Program-made: the position numbers and the translations under genes
NCBI RefSeq assembly: GCF_014648395.1
Contig: NZ_BMRA01000001.1
Span: 686,521-750,520 of the forward strand
Length of the DNA stretch: 64,000 nucleotides
Direction: 5' to 3'
Origin: Micromonospora fulviviridis
GTDB lineage: Bacteria; Actinomycetota; Actinomycetes; Mycobacteriales; Micromonosporaceae
The notes under the pieces: model-generated
What the model was told of the DNA's origin: nothing
The model's database searches: none
Seen by the model: only the letters and a program-made list of their open reading frames with translations
In this document: positions 38,647 to 47,342 of the stretch, in pieces
Numbering within the stretch: the stretch's first letter is position 1
How the letters are laid out: each line of letters begins with the position of its first letter

Positions 38647-39966
38647 ATGGACCGGACATCCCTGCGGTCGGTCGCCGTCGCCGGCGCCACCGCGCTCGCC
38701 CTCCTCGCCCCCACTGCGCCGGCCGGCGCGACCACGACCGTCACGCACGACGAGCAGATCACCTGGCAGGGGTGGTCCGGCGCGGCCTGGTCGACCGGCA
38801 CCGCCGCCGGCACCACCGGCACCGCCGCCGGCCTGACCCTGACCAGCCCGGTCGGGACCATCCTCTACAAGGACCCGCACAGCAGCATCCGGCGCAGCTG
38901 GGCGTACGGGACCTGGACCTCGCCGCTCACCCAGGTCGGCTTCTCCGCCAGCGAGCTGGTCACCTCGTGGAACGCGGACACCCCCGCCGGCACCTGGCTC
39001 CAGGTCGAGCTCCAGGGCACCTACACCACCGGCACCCGCACCCCCTGGTACGTGATGGGCCGCTGGGCCTCCGGCGACGGCGACATCCGGCGGACCAGCG
39101 TCGACCGGCAGGGCGACAAGACCTCCAGCGTCTTCACCGACACGTTCGCCATCAACAACCCGGCCGCCGGGGTGCTGCTGCGGGCGTACCAGCTCCGGGT
39201 CACCCTCTACCGCGACCCGGCCTCGACGGTCACGCCGGTGCTCCGCTCGGTCGGCGCCATGAGCTCGAACGTGCCGGACCGGTTCACCGTCGCCCCCAGC
39301 GCCGGGCACATCGCCTGGGGCACCGAGCTGGCCGTGCCGCGCTACTCGCAGAACATCCACGCCGGCCAGTACCCCGAGTACGGCGGCGGCGGCGAGGCGT
39401 GGTGCTCACCCACCTCCACCGAGATGGTGGTCGAGTACTGGGGCCGCAAGCCCTCCCCGGCCGACACGTCCTGGGTGGACCCGGGCTACGCCGACCCGAC
39501 GGTCGACCACGCCGCCCGGATGACCTACGACTGGCAGTACGACGGCACCGGCAACTGGCCGTTCAACACCGCGTACGCGGCGGCCTTCCCCGGACTGGAG
39601 GCGAAGGTGACCCGGCTGCACTCGCTGGACGAGCTGGAGCACTTCATCGCCGCCGGCATCCCCGTGGTGACCAGCCAGTCCTTCCTCGCCAGCGAGCTGG
39701 ACGGCGCCGGCTACGGCACGGCGGGGCACCTCATGGTGGTGGTCGGCTTCACCGCCACCGGCGACGTGATCGCCAACGACCCGGCCTCGCCCAGCAATGC
39801 CGCGGTCCGACACGTCTACCCGCGCGACCAGTTCGAGCAGATCTGGCAGCGGACCCGGCGGACCACCGCGAGCGGCGGCACCGGCAGCGGCTCCGGCGGC
39901 ATCGTCTACCTGATCAAGCCGACCGAGGTGGCCTGGCCCTCCGTGGCCGGTTCCACCAACTGGTGA
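38647..39966 (+). CDS. Secreted C39-like cysteine peptidase, copy 1
   Basis: 439 residues. Signal peptide to about residue 28 (AVAGATALALLAPTAPAGA). Residues 30-210 form a strand-rich domain I do not recognise (QITWQGWSGAAWSTG, RTPWYVMGRWASGDGD). The C-terminal half is a papain-like C39_2-type domain: catalytic C253 in GGEAWCSPTSTEM, H361 in AGHLMVVVGF and N377-D378 in IANDPAS. The protein should be an exported cysteine peptidase, but there is no ABC exporter that would make it a bacteriocin-leader protease. Start ATG at 38647 with a clear ribosome binding site. 29 bases before its paralogue. Confidence 0.83.
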   Translation: MDRTSLRSVAVAGATALALLAPTAPAGATTTVTHDEQITWQGWSGAAWSTGTAAGTTGTAAGLTLTSPVGTILYKDPHSSIRRSWAYGTWTSPLTQVGFSASELVTSWNADTPAGTWLQVELQGTYTTGTRTPWYVMGRWASGDGDIRRTSVDRQGDKTSSVFTDTFAINNPAAGVLLRAYQLRVTLYRDPASTVTPVLRSVGAMSSNVPDRFTVAPSAGHIAWGTELAVPRYSQNIHAGQYPEYGGGGEAWCSPTSTEMVVEYWGRKPSPADTSWVDPGYADPTVDHAARMTYDWQYDGTGNWPFNTAYAAAFPGLEAKVTRLHSLDELEHFIAAGIPVVTSQSFLASELDGAGYGTAGHLMVVVGFTATGDVIANDPASPSNAAVRHVYPRDQFEQIWQRTRRTTASGGTGSGSGGIVYLIKPTEVAWPSVAGSTNW

Positions 39967-39995
39967 TCCATCCCTACCCACCCAACGGAGTGCAC

Positions 39996-41336
39996 ATGGT
40001 CAGACCAGCCCTGCGTGCGGTCGCCCTCCTCGGCGCCGCCGCGCTCGCCCTCGTCGGTGTGACGGCGCCCGCCCACGCCGACAACAACCTGCCGGTCGTC
40101 GCGCACGACGAGCAGATCACCTTCCAGGAGTGGTCCCAGTACCCGGACTGGCGTGCCGGCACCCACCAGGGCACGTACGCCATCCCGGGGCACCGCACCG
40201 GGATCACCATCGGCCAGCCGGCCGGCACCACCGAGTTCACCGACGAGCACACCGGCACCACCCGGACCTGGGAGTACGCCACCTGGACCTCGCCGGAGCG
40301 GACGGTCGGCTTCGACGCCAGCGAACTGGTCGCCTCGTGGAACGCCGCGACCCCGGCCGGCACCTGGATCCAGGTCGAGCTGCACGGCACGTACAACACC
40401 GGGCAGCAGACCCCCTGGTACGTGATGGGCCGCTGGGCCTCCGGCGACCAGGACATCAAGCGCTCCACGCTGGACGGCCAGGGTGACCCCTGGTCGACCA
40501 TCTGGACCGACACCTTCTCGATCGACAACGCCCAGGCCGGGGTGCTGCTGCGGTCGTACCAGCTCCGGCTGACCCTCTACCGCGCGCCGGGGCAGACCGC
40601 CTCGCCGCGGGTCTGGATGCTCGGCGCGATGAGCTCCAACGTGCCGGACCGGTTCACGGTCGCACCGAGCAAGGGCGGCATCGCCTGGGGCACCGAACTG
40701 GCGGTGCCGCGCTACTCGCAGAACATCCACATCGGCGAGTACCCCGAGTTCGACAACGGCGGGGAGGCGTGGTGCTCCCCCACCTCGACCGAGATGGTCG
40801 TCGAGTACTGGGGCCGGAAGCCCTCCGCCGAGGACACCGCCTGGGTCGACCCGAGCTACGCCGACCCGACCGTCGACCACGCCGCCCGGATGACCTACGA
40901 CTACGAGTACGAGGGCGCCGGCAACTGGCCGTTCAACACCGCGTACGCGGCCAGCTTCCCCGGCCTGGACGCCCGGGTCACCCGGATGCACTCGCTGGAC
41001 GAGGTGGAACGCTTCATCAAGGCCGGCATCCCGGTGGTCACCTCGCAGTCCTTCCTGGCCAGCGAGCTGGACACGGCGGGCTACGGCACCTCCGGGCACC
41101 TGTTCGTGATCGTCGGCTTCACCGCCGAGGGTGACGTGATCGTCAACGACCCGGCCTCCTCCTCGAACGACGCCGTCCGCAACGTCTACAAGCGGGAGCA
41201 GTTCGAGCAGATCTGGCTGCGCACCAAGCGGCACCGGGCCAACGGCACCGTGGCCTCCGGCTCGGGCGGCATCGCGTACCTCATCAAGCCGACCGACGTG
41301 GCCTGGCCGGTCGTGCCGGGTTCCACCAACTGGTGA
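39996..41336 (+). CDS. Secreted C39-like cysteine peptidase, copy 2
   Basis: 446 residues, a close paralogue of the preceding protein over its full length (for example both carry AWCSPTSTEMVVEYWGRKP and end GSTNW). Signal peptide to about residue 28 (ending APAHA), the same unrecognised strand-rich N-terminal domain, and catalytic C260, H368 and N384-D385 in the C39-like domain. Start ATG at 39996 has CGGAG six bases upstream. The N-terminal domains have diverged more than the peptidase domains. Likely co-transcribed with copy 1 and arisen by tandem duplication. Confidence 0.83.
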   Translation: MVRPALRAVALLGAAALALVGVTAPAHADNNLPVVAHDEQITFQEWSQYPDWRAGTHQGTYAIPGHRTGITIGQPAGTTEFTDEHTGTTRTWEYATWTSPERTVGFDASELVASWNAATPAGTWIQVELHGTYNTGQQTPWYVMGRWASGDQDIKRSTLDGQGDPWSTIWTDTFSIDNAQAGVLLRSYQLRLTLYRAPGQTASPRVWMLGAMSSNVPDRFTVAPSKGGIAWGTELAVPRYSQNIHIGEYPEFDNGGEAWCSPTSTEMVVEYWGRKPSAEDTAWVDPSYADPTVDHAARMTYDYEYEGAGNWPFNTAYAASFPGLDARVTRMHSLDEVERFIKAGIPVVTSQSFLASELDTAGYGTSGHLFVIVGFTAEGDVIVNDPASSSNDAVRNVYKREQFEQIWLRTKRHRANGTVASGSGGIAYLIKPTDVAWPVVPGSTNW

Positions 41337-41339
41337 CGG

Positions 41340-41381
41340 GACGGGCCCGGCACGGTCCCTCGGGACGGTGCCGGGCCCGTC
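41340..41381 (+). terminator. Terminator after the C39-like pair
   Basis: A 14-bp perfect stem (GACGGGCCCGGCAC, 41340-41353, with its complement at 41368-41381); the 14-base loop can fold on itself (GTCC/GGAC). It starts three bases past the stop codon. Confidence 0.8.
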
Positions 41382-41404
41382 GGTACGGTCGTGGACCGGC
41401 CGGG

Positions 41405-41890
41405 TCAGGCCGACGGAGCGAACGAGGCGGGCGGGGCCGCGGGCTCGGCCCGCCGGCCACGCCTACGGATCGCCCGGACGATGATCACCACCCAGGCGAC
41501 CAGGGCTGCCACACCGGCCAGGGCGAGCCCGGTGACCAGCAGGTAGGTCGAGCCGCCGGCGGTGGAGAAGACGCCCTTCCGGGCACCGGAGTCGAGCGCC
41601 GGGGCGGTGGCCCCCGCGGTCAGCCCGTCCGGCGCGTCGTAGAGGATCACGTCGGCGCGCTGGGCACCGCCCTCGGTGGCGACGAAGGTCCCGTGCCACT
41701 CGCAGTTACGCCGGCCACATTCCTCGTTCACCGCGGTGAACGTGCCCGGCGTGCCGCCACCGTTCTTCGCCTCCCAGGCGGGCGCGAGGTCGGTGACGCT
41801 CAGCATCAGTCCGATGGCGGCGATGACCGGCAGGCCGATCCAGACGAAGACCTTCGTCCGCCACCCGTTGATCGTGTTCAGGAAACTCAC
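41405..41890 (-). CDS. Hypothetical two-helix membrane protein
   Basis: 161 residues: an N-terminal helix (KVFVWIGLPVIAAIGLML), an external domain of about 80 residues with two cysteines (CGRRNC) that could form a disulphide, and a second helix (LLVTGLALAGVAALVAWVVI) with a basic then Pro/Ala-rich tail. GTG start at 41890. It follows the DUF4229 gene on the same strand after 56 bases. No function recognised. Confidence 0.7.
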   Translation of the reverse strand: MSFLNTINGWRTKVFVWIGLPVIAAIGLMLSVTDLAPAWEAKNGGGTPGTFTAVNEECGRRNCEWHGTFVATEGGAQRADVILYDAPDGLTAGATAPALDSGARKGVFSTAGGSTYLLVTGLALAGVAALVAWVVIIVRAIRRRGRRAEPAAPPASFAPSA

Positions 41891-41946
41891 GGCGGCAGAC
41901 CCTAGCGGTCGGGATGCGATCCCGCTGCCCCGACGCCCGGCCCGGC

Positions 41947-42225
41947 TCAGTCCTCGCGGCGCTCGTCGGTCCGCTCGGCCTGATCGTCGCCGGCCAGGGC
42001 GGAGCGCAGCCGGTCCTTCTCGGCGCGGCGCCGCTCCGACGCCTCGGCCATCTCACCGGCCATCTCGTCCCGCCAGCCGCGGAGCAGGAAGAACGACAGC
42101 GCGGCGGAGAAGACGAGCGCCAGCATCAGCCGCAGGAACATGTTCATCTCGACGAACCAGAGGGCCGCCAGCACGCCGACGAACAGCCCGATCCGGCCCA
42201 GCGTGTACTTGACCGCCGCACTCAA
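41947..42225 (-). CDS. DUF4229-family small membrane protein
   Basis: 92 residues, start at the TTG at 42225 (LSAAVKYTLGRIGLFVGVL), which has GAAGGAAG about eight bases upstream. Two hydrophobic helices separated by EMNMFLRL, then a charged C-terminal tail rich in Glu/Arg (EMAEASERRRAEKDRL). The pattern fits the actinobacterial DUF4229 family as I recall it. Lies downstream of mqnE and may be co-transcribed with it. Function unknown. Confidence 0.7.
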   Translation of the reverse strand: MSAAVKYTLGRIGLFVGVLAALWFVEMNMFLRLMLALVFSAALSFFLLRGWRDEMAGEMAEASERRRAEKDRLRSALAGDDQAERTDERRED

Positions 42226-42251
42226 GCCCGTACTTCCTTCTCTCTCACGCC

Positions 42252-42680
42252 TCAACCCGTCCGCCGGGCCAGCCAGTGCACGCCATGAAACCAGATCACC
42301 GCGTAGACCACGGTGAACACCGCCGCGGCCAGCGCGCCGGAGACCAACGGGGGCAGCCCGGCGGCGAGACCGGCCGCCAGCAGCCCGGCGAGGACGCCGA
42401 CCACGATCCCGGCCAGCGCCGCGAGCACCCGGGCCGCGCCGAACTCCCAGGCCCGGAAGTCGTCCCAGAACAGCCAGACCGGCAGGATCACCGCCAGCCA
42501 GCCGTTGGTTCGCCCGAACCCGCCCGCGCCCATGGTGGCGAAGGCCCACTCGAAGAGCACCAGCGCCAGCACCCCGATCACCAGGCCGGCGAGGCTCACC
42601 CCGAGCAGGTCACCCAGGGTGAGGATGCGCCCCTCGGCGTCCCGACGGGGAAAGCTGCGCGGCTGCTCCTCGGTGCTCAT
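42252..42680 (-). CDS. Hypothetical multi-helix membrane protein
   Basis: 142 residues. After a hydrophilic start (MSTEEQPRSFPRRDAEGRIL) there are about four helices (GVSLAGLVIGVLALVLFEWA, GWLAVILPVWLFW, AGIVVGVLAGLLAAGLAAGL and VFTVVYAVIWFHGVHWLARR). It begins ten bases after the mqnE stop and precedes the DUF4229 gene by 26 bases, suggesting a small operon. No family recognised. Confidence 0.75.
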   Translation of the reverse strand: MSTEEQPRSFPRRDAEGRILTLGDLLGVSLAGLVIGVLALVLFEWAFATMGAGGFGRTNGWLAVILPVWLFWDDFRAWEFGAARVLAALAGIVVGVLAGLLAAGLAAGLPPLVSGALAAAVFTVVYAVIWFHGVHWLARRTG

Positions 42681-42690
42681 CGACGTGCGG

Positions 42691-43860
42691 TCAGGCCCAG
42701 ACCTGCTGCGGCTCGGCGCGGCGCTCGGCCAGCGACGGGGCCGCGTCGTACTCGCGGACGATCTCGTAGCGGGTGTTCCGCTCGACCGGGCGGAAGCCGG
42801 CGTCCCAGATCAGGTTCAGCAGGTCCTCGCGGTGCATGGTGTTCGGCGTGCCGTACGAGTCGGCGTCGTGGGTGATCTTGTATTCCACGACCGAGCCGTC
42901 CAGGTCGTCGACCCCGAAGTTCAGCGAGAGCTGAGCCACCGAGAGACCGTGCATCACCCAGAAGCACTTCACGTGCGGCACGTTGTCGAAGAGCAGCCGG
43001 GAGACGGCGAACGTCTTGAGCGACTCGGCCGGCGAGGCCATCGTGGTCTGGGCCTGGATCCGGTTACGGACCTTGCCGTCCGCCGAGTCGACGAAGTCGT
43101 GCTGGTAGCGCAGCGGGATGAAGACCTGGAAGCCGCCGGTCTCGTCCTGCAGCTCGCGCAGCCGCAGCACGTGGTCGACCCGGTGCCGGGGCTCCTCGAT
43201 GTGGCCGTAGAGCATCGTCGACGGGGTCTTCATGCCCTTCGAGTGGGCCAGTCGGTGGATCCGCGACCAGTCCTCCCAGTGGCAGGCGTGGTCGACGATG
43301 TGCTGCCGGACCTCCCAGTCGAAGATCTCCGCGCCACCGCCGGTCAGCGACTCCAGGCCGGCGTCCATCAGCTCGTCGAGGATCTCGTCGGCGCTCAGGC
43401 CGCTGATCTTCTCGAACCACTGCACCTCGGTCGCGGTGAACGCCTTGAGGTTGACCTTCGGCAGCGCCGCCTTCAGCTCGCGGAGCACCTTGGGGTAGTA
43501 GCGCCAGGGCAGGGTCGGGTGCAGGCCGTTGACGATGTGCAGCTCGGTGAGCTGCTCGTCCTCCATCTCCTTGGCCTTGCGGACCGCCTCGTCGATACGC
43601 ATCGTGTAGGCGTCCTTCTCACCCGGCTTGCGCTGGAACGAGCAGTACGCGCACGAGGCGGAGCAGACGTTCGTCAGGTTGAGGTGCCGGTTGACGTTGA
43701 ACATCACCCGGTCGCCGTTCATCTCGGTGCGCTTGTGGTGGGCCAGCCGCCCCAGCCAGGCGAGGTCGTCGCTCTCGTAGAGGGCCACTCCGTCCTCGCG
43801 GGTCAGGCGCTCCCCCGCGTAGACCTTCGCTTCGAGCTCGCGCTTGAGTCCGGCGTCCAT
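42691..43860 (-). CDS. mqnE: Aminodeoxyfutalosine synthase
   Basis: Radical SAM enzyme that joins the MqnA product to SAM-derived adenosyl radical to form aminodeoxyfutalosine. The CX3CX2C motif is CSASCAYCSFQRKPGEKDAY, around residue 75. Other landmarks are TELHIVNGLHPTLPW, SLTGGGAEIFDWEVRQ and GFQVFIPLRYQHDF. Start at the ATG at 43860 (MDAGLKRELEAK); seven residues earlier another ATG is possible but poorly placed for the GGAAGGGA site. 389 residues, the family size. First gene of its group. Confidence 0.94.
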   Translation of the reverse strand: MDAGLKRELEAKVYAGERLTREDGVALYESDDLAWLGRLAHHKRTEMNGDRVMFNVNRHLNLTNVCSASCAYCSFQRKPGEKDAYTMRIDEAVRKAKEMEDEQLTELHIVNGLHPTLPWRYYPKVLRELKAALPKVNLKAFTATEVQWFEKISGLSADEILDELMDAGLESLTGGGAEIFDWEVRQHIVDHACHWEDWSRIHRLAHSKGMKTPSTMLYGHIEEPRHRVDHVLRLRELQDETGGFQVFIPLRYQHDFVDSADGKVRNRIQAQTTMASPAESLKTFAVSRLLFDNVPHVKCFWVMHGLSVAQLSLNFGVDDLDGSVVEYKITHDADSYGTPNTMHREDLLNLIWDAGFRPVERNTRYEIVREYDAAPSLAERRAEPQQVWA

Positions 43861-44101
43861 CGAAAGCCACGTCCCTTCCACCTGCGGTCCCGGTCGAGCG
43901 TACGTCGCGCGTCGGACGAACCGGCGACCCGGTCAACCGCAGCGACCTACTTCACCGGTCGGCCGGTCGGCCGTCACGCTCCGCGCATCGACATAGCTGC
44001 GTTGGTGAGGTAAGACAGGATGGGGCGGAACACACACCGGTACCGTCCTGCCTCACCGCGCCCACCTCGCGCGGAAGACACCAGACCGGACGGGGAGCGG
44101 A
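43861..44101. promoter_or_regulatory. Divergent promoter region, mqnE and NlpC/P60
   Basis: A 241-base gap between divergent genes with no credible gene. A GGGGAG ribosome binding site lies just before the plus-strand start at 44102 and GGAAGGGA before mqnE. Promoter boxes are not clear. Nothing else is recognised. Confidence 0.35.
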
Positions 44102-45694
44102 ATGGTCGACAGCACCCAGGGCCGACGCCGACGAAGCCGGAATCCGGTGATCTCGCCGGTGCTTCGCCCGGCGCTCTGGTCCGCCCTGCTCGGGGCGGTC
44201 GCGGCCGCGGCGCTGGCCACCCCGGCCTGGGCCGACCCGCTGCCGGACGCCATTCCGGACACCGGCTCCCGCCCCCGGGTCTCCGGCACCCTGCAGCTGC
44301 CCACCGTGCCCGGCGCCGTCCCCGGCGTGCCCGGCACGGTGGCCGGCGGGCCCGGTCGCACCCCGGGCCTCCCCGGCGCCACGACCGGCGTGACGAACCC
44401 GGCCGACGGCCCGCTGATCGCCCAGATCAACCAGGTCGACGCGCAGGTCGCGCAGCTCGGCGACACCCTGCTCACCATCAAGGGCGAGCGGGACACCGCG
44501 CAGGCGGACCTCACCCTCGCCGCCGCCCGGCTCAAGGAGGCCCAGGACGCGCTCGTCCGGGCCCAGGAGAACGCGAAGACCGCCGCCGCCGACGCGGTCA
44601 AGGCCGACGCCGCGCTGCCGCCCGGCGAGTTCGGGGCCAACCTGCGCGAATTCGCCAACCTCCAGCGGATCACCCGGGGCGACAAGGCCGAGGGCGCCAC
44701 CACGGCCGTGACCGGCGAACTCGCCCGGGCCACCGCCGCCGAGCGGGTCGCCCGGGAGGCGCACGCCTCGGCCGAGCGGCGCGCCGCCGAGAAGACCGCG
44801 GCGTACACCCGGGTCGAGACCGACCTGCACAAGCAGGAAGCCGCGCTGCTCAAGCTCCGCAGGGACAACGCCGCCCGGCTGCTTGAGATCGAGCGCCGCG
44901 CGGACGCCGCCGAGCAGCAGCTGGGCAACCCGTACGTCATCAACCAGAGCGTCAGCGGGTTGGTCGCCGACCCGAAGGCCCTGGCCGCGGTGCGGTACGC
45001 CCTCGCCCAGCTCGGCGACCCCTACCTCTGGGCGGCCGAGGGGCCGGACCGGTTCGACTGCTCCGGCCTGGTGCTCGCCTCCTACCAGGCGGCCGGCTAC
45101 CAGGGGCTGCCCCGGGTCTCCCGGGACCAGTACTACGCCACCCGCTCCCGCACCGTCGACCCGAACGCGCTCCTCCCCGGCGACCTGCTCTTCTTCGCCT
45201 CGGGCAGCAGCTGGACGAGCATCCACCACGTCGCCATGTACATCGGCAACGGCAAGATGGTCGAGGCGCCGCGGACCGGCGACGTCGTCAAGATCTCGGT
45301 GGTCCGGTGGTCCCGGCTCTACGCGGCCACCCGGGTGATCGGCGGGGTCCCCGCCCCGGCCACCCCGGCGCCGGTCCCGACACCGACCCAGTCCACCACC
45401 CCGCCGAAGCCCAGCGCGACGCCGAAGCCCACAAAGACGGCCACGCCCAAGCCGACCCGGACGGCCACGCCGAAGCCGACGTCGAGCACGTCGAGCCCGA
45501 CGCCCACCCCGTCGACCTCGCCGAGCAACACGCCGACGCCGACGCCGAGCCCGACCGACACACCGCCCCCGTCGCCCACCGGCAGCGCCACCGCCGCACC
45601 GAGCGGCAGCGCCGCGGAGCCGACCGGCAGTGCCGCCAGCCCGTCGAGCAGCACGGCCGAGAGCACCGCCGCGAGCCCGAGCGCCACCGACTGA
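44102..45694 (+). CDS. Secreted NlpC/P60 peptidoglycan endopeptidase
   Basis: 530 residues. Signal peptide to about residue 44 (ending TPAWA), a Pro/Gly-rich linker, a long coiled coil (about 100-280; INQVDAQVAQLGDTLLTIKG onwards), the NlpC/P60 domain with catalytic C320 (FDCSGLV) and H376 (IHHVAMYIGNG), and a C-terminal tail of about 130 residues of Thr/Pro/Ser-rich repeats (TPKPT, TATPKPT). The layout matches RipA-type hydrolases that cleave stem peptides and are held inactive by their coiled coil. The tail may span or bind the wall. ATG start with a GGGGAG site upstream. Confidence 0.92.
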   Translation: MVDSTQGRRRRSRNPVISPVLRPALWSALLGAVAAAALATPAWADPLPDAIPDTGSRPRVSGTLQLPTVPGAVPGVPGTVAGGPGRTPGLPGATTGVTNPADGPLIAQINQVDAQVAQLGDTLLTIKGERDTAQADLTLAAARLKEAQDALVRAQENAKTAAADAVKADAALPPGEFGANLREFANLQRITRGDKAEGATTAVTGELARATAAERVAREAHASAERRAAEKTAAYTRVETDLHKQEAALLKLRRDNAARLLEIERRADAAEQQLGNPYVINQSVSGLVADPKALAAVRYALAQLGDPYLWAAEGPDRFDCSGLVLASYQAAGYQGLPRVSRDQYYATRSRTVDPNALLPGDLLFFASGSSWTSIHHVAMYIGNGKMVEAPRTGDVVKISVVRWSRLYAATRVIGGVPAPATPAPVPTPTQSTTPPKPSATPKPTKTATPKPTRTATPKPTSSTSSPTPTPSTSPSNTPTPTPSPTDTPPPSPTGSATAAPSGSAAEPTGSAASPSSSTAESTAASPSATD

Positions 45695-45802
45695 CCAACC
45701 GCCGCTCCGGCTGTGCTCCCGGGCCGGAATGTGGCACGGTGAGATCCAGGCACGCCCGACCGGCGCCACGGTCGGGGGCGAGCGTGGGCGCGGAGGGGCG
45801 AG

Positions 45803-47284
45803 ATGGGCGAGCACGACGTTCCGGCGGAGACGGTCCACCCCGGATCCGTCCCCGACGCCGCCGACCGGCCGGCCGGCCCCGCAGAGGCCCCTCCTCCGGT
45901 GGCGGTGGCCCGGGCCCGGGTCAGCGTCGCCGGCGCCACCGCGCCACCCCCGGACGAGCAGCGGCGGAGCACGCCGGCCACCGGCAACACCTACCGGGCG
46001 GGTGGCTCCCAGACGGAGTCCGCCCCGGCGCTGGACCGGCGCCAGCCGGGTGCCTCCGTCCCGCCGCCCTCGACCTGGTCCGCCTTCGCCGCCGCCGAGC
46101 GCTCTCCGGCCGACGGCGCCACCTCGGCCGACAGCGAACCGGCACCCGGCACGGACTCCCCCGCCGGCGGCGCCGGCACGGCCGCCGGCTCCGTGCCGGT
46201 GCCCCCGCCGGCCGGCGGGCCGGTGCTGCCCGCGCCCCGCACGGAGGAGCCGAACGCCGACGCCGCGTCCGCCCCGGCCGGCCAGCCGCCCGCCGACGCC
46301 GCGCCGGCACCCGGCCACGCGGGGCAGCCGCGGGCGGGGTTGGGGCACGCCCGGGCCAGCGCGTCGGTGCCCGGCCTGACCCGCGTCTCGGCCGACGAGG
46401 TCGCCGCCGCGCTCGCCGGGACGGCCGGCAGCGCCAAGGTCTACCGGGCGGGTCCGGTCAACCCCGAGCCGCCCGAGCCGGCGCAGCCGCCGGAGCCCGC
46501 CCAGCCCCCGACGCCGCCCGTGCCGGAGCCCGAGCCGGCGCCGACCCCCGTGCCGGGTCCGACCCCGCCCTCCCCGGCACCTCCCGTGCCGGCGCCGGAG
46601 CCCCCGTTCCGGCCCACGCCGCCGGTGCCCGCACCGCCGCCCGGTCCGACCCCGCCGGGGCCGGTGCCCCCGGTGCCGGGCCCGCCGGCGCCGCCGCCGG
46701 GACCGCCGGTGCCCCCGCCTCCGCCGCCGCCCGGCCCGATGCCGGCGCCGCCGTTCCCGCCGCCGCCCGCCATGGCCGGCGCGCCGGGGTCGACGTCCTT
46801 CCCGGGCGCCGGGCAGCCGGGTCCGGCCGCCCCGGCCTGGGCCGCCGCGCCGGCCTCCGCCCCGCCGCTGCCCACCGCACCGCCGGTGGTGCCGGCGCCG
46901 GCCCTGCCGAACTGGCCGCCGTCGACCGACCCCGCCGAGTACCGGGCCGGCCAGGCCGGTCACGTGCCGGCGCCGAGCCGCCCGGTGAGCCACCCGCCGG
47001 CAGGCCCCGACCTGGCCGGCACCGCGTACGGCGGCACCGACGGGCCGGGCTTCGCCACGGTCTCCCTCCCGCAGGGCAGTTCGCTGGAGAACTCCGGCTC
47101 GCTGACCGGGCACATCCTGGCTCAGGGCTGGGCCGAGGACGCCCCGGCGACCCGATCCAGCAACACGAAGGTGGTGATCGTGCTGGCCGCCGCGCTGGCG
47201 CTGCTCGTCGCGATCAGCCTGCTGGTGGTCTTCCTGGCCAACGACGCGCTGAGCGGGATCACCGGCACGGCGCTGACCAGGTAA
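45803..47284 (+). CDS. Proline-rich single-pass membrane protein with YRAG motifs
   Basis: 493 residues, almost entirely Pro/Ala/Gly-rich and disordered, with one C-terminal transmembrane helix (VVIVLAAALALLVAISLLVV, about residues 457-480) and a short tail. There is no signal peptide, so the long part should lie in the cytoplasm. A YRAG tetrapeptide recurs three times (NTYRAGGSQ, KVYRAGPVN, AEYRAGQAG). ATG start with GGAGGGG upstream. Lies after the NlpC/P60 gene and before the helicase. Function unknown; cytoskeleton or cell-wall anchoring is only a guess. Confidence 0.75.
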   Translation: MGEHDVPAETVHPGSVPDAADRPAGPAEAPPPVAVARARVSVAGATAPPPDEQRRSTPATGNTYRAGGSQTESAPALDRRQPGASVPPPSTWSAFAAAERSPADGATSADSEPAPGTDSPAGGAGTAAGSVPVPPPAGGPVLPAPRTEEPNADAASAPAGQPPADAAPAPGHAGQPRAGLGHARASASVPGLTRVSADEVAAALAGTAGSAKVYRAGPVNPEPPEPAQPPEPAQPPTPPVPEPEPAPTPVPGPTPPSPAPPVPAPEPPFRPTPPVPAPPPGPTPPGPVPPVPGPPAPPPGPPVPPPPPPPGPMPAPPFPPPPAMAGAPGSTSFPGAGQPGPAAPAWAAAPASAPPLPTAPPVVPAPALPNWPPSTDPAEYRAGQAGHVPAPSRPVSHPPAGPDLAGTAYGGTDGPGFATVSLPQGSSLENSGSLTGHILAQGWAEDAPATRSSNTKVVIVLAAALALLVAISLLVVFLANDALSGITGTALTR

Positions 47285-47293
47285 CGGGGTGAG

Positions 47294-47327
47294 CCCGCCC
47301 ACTACGCACTCGCGGTGCGGTGGCGGG
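47294..47327 (+). terminator. Terminator after the proline-rich protein
   Basis: A hairpin beginning CCCGCCCAC and ending GTGGCGGG, with one unpaired base in the left arm, around an inner CGCAC/GTGCG stem and 5-base loop; TTC follows. It starts 10 bases past the stop codon. Confidence 0.6.
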
Positions 47328-47342
47328 TTCGCCGCGCCGCCG

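Noticed and set aside
38622..39995. An N-terminal extension of C39-like copy 2 running back through copy 1 in another frame
   Set aside because: The extension is out-of-frame reading of copy 1, rich in Arg and His. A signal peptide and ribosome binding site mark the true start at 39996.
38647..41336. C39 peptidases as part of a bacteriocin export system
   Set aside because: There is no ABC transporter fused or adjacent, no double-glycine precursor, and both proteins have Sec-type signal peptides, so they are exported themselves.
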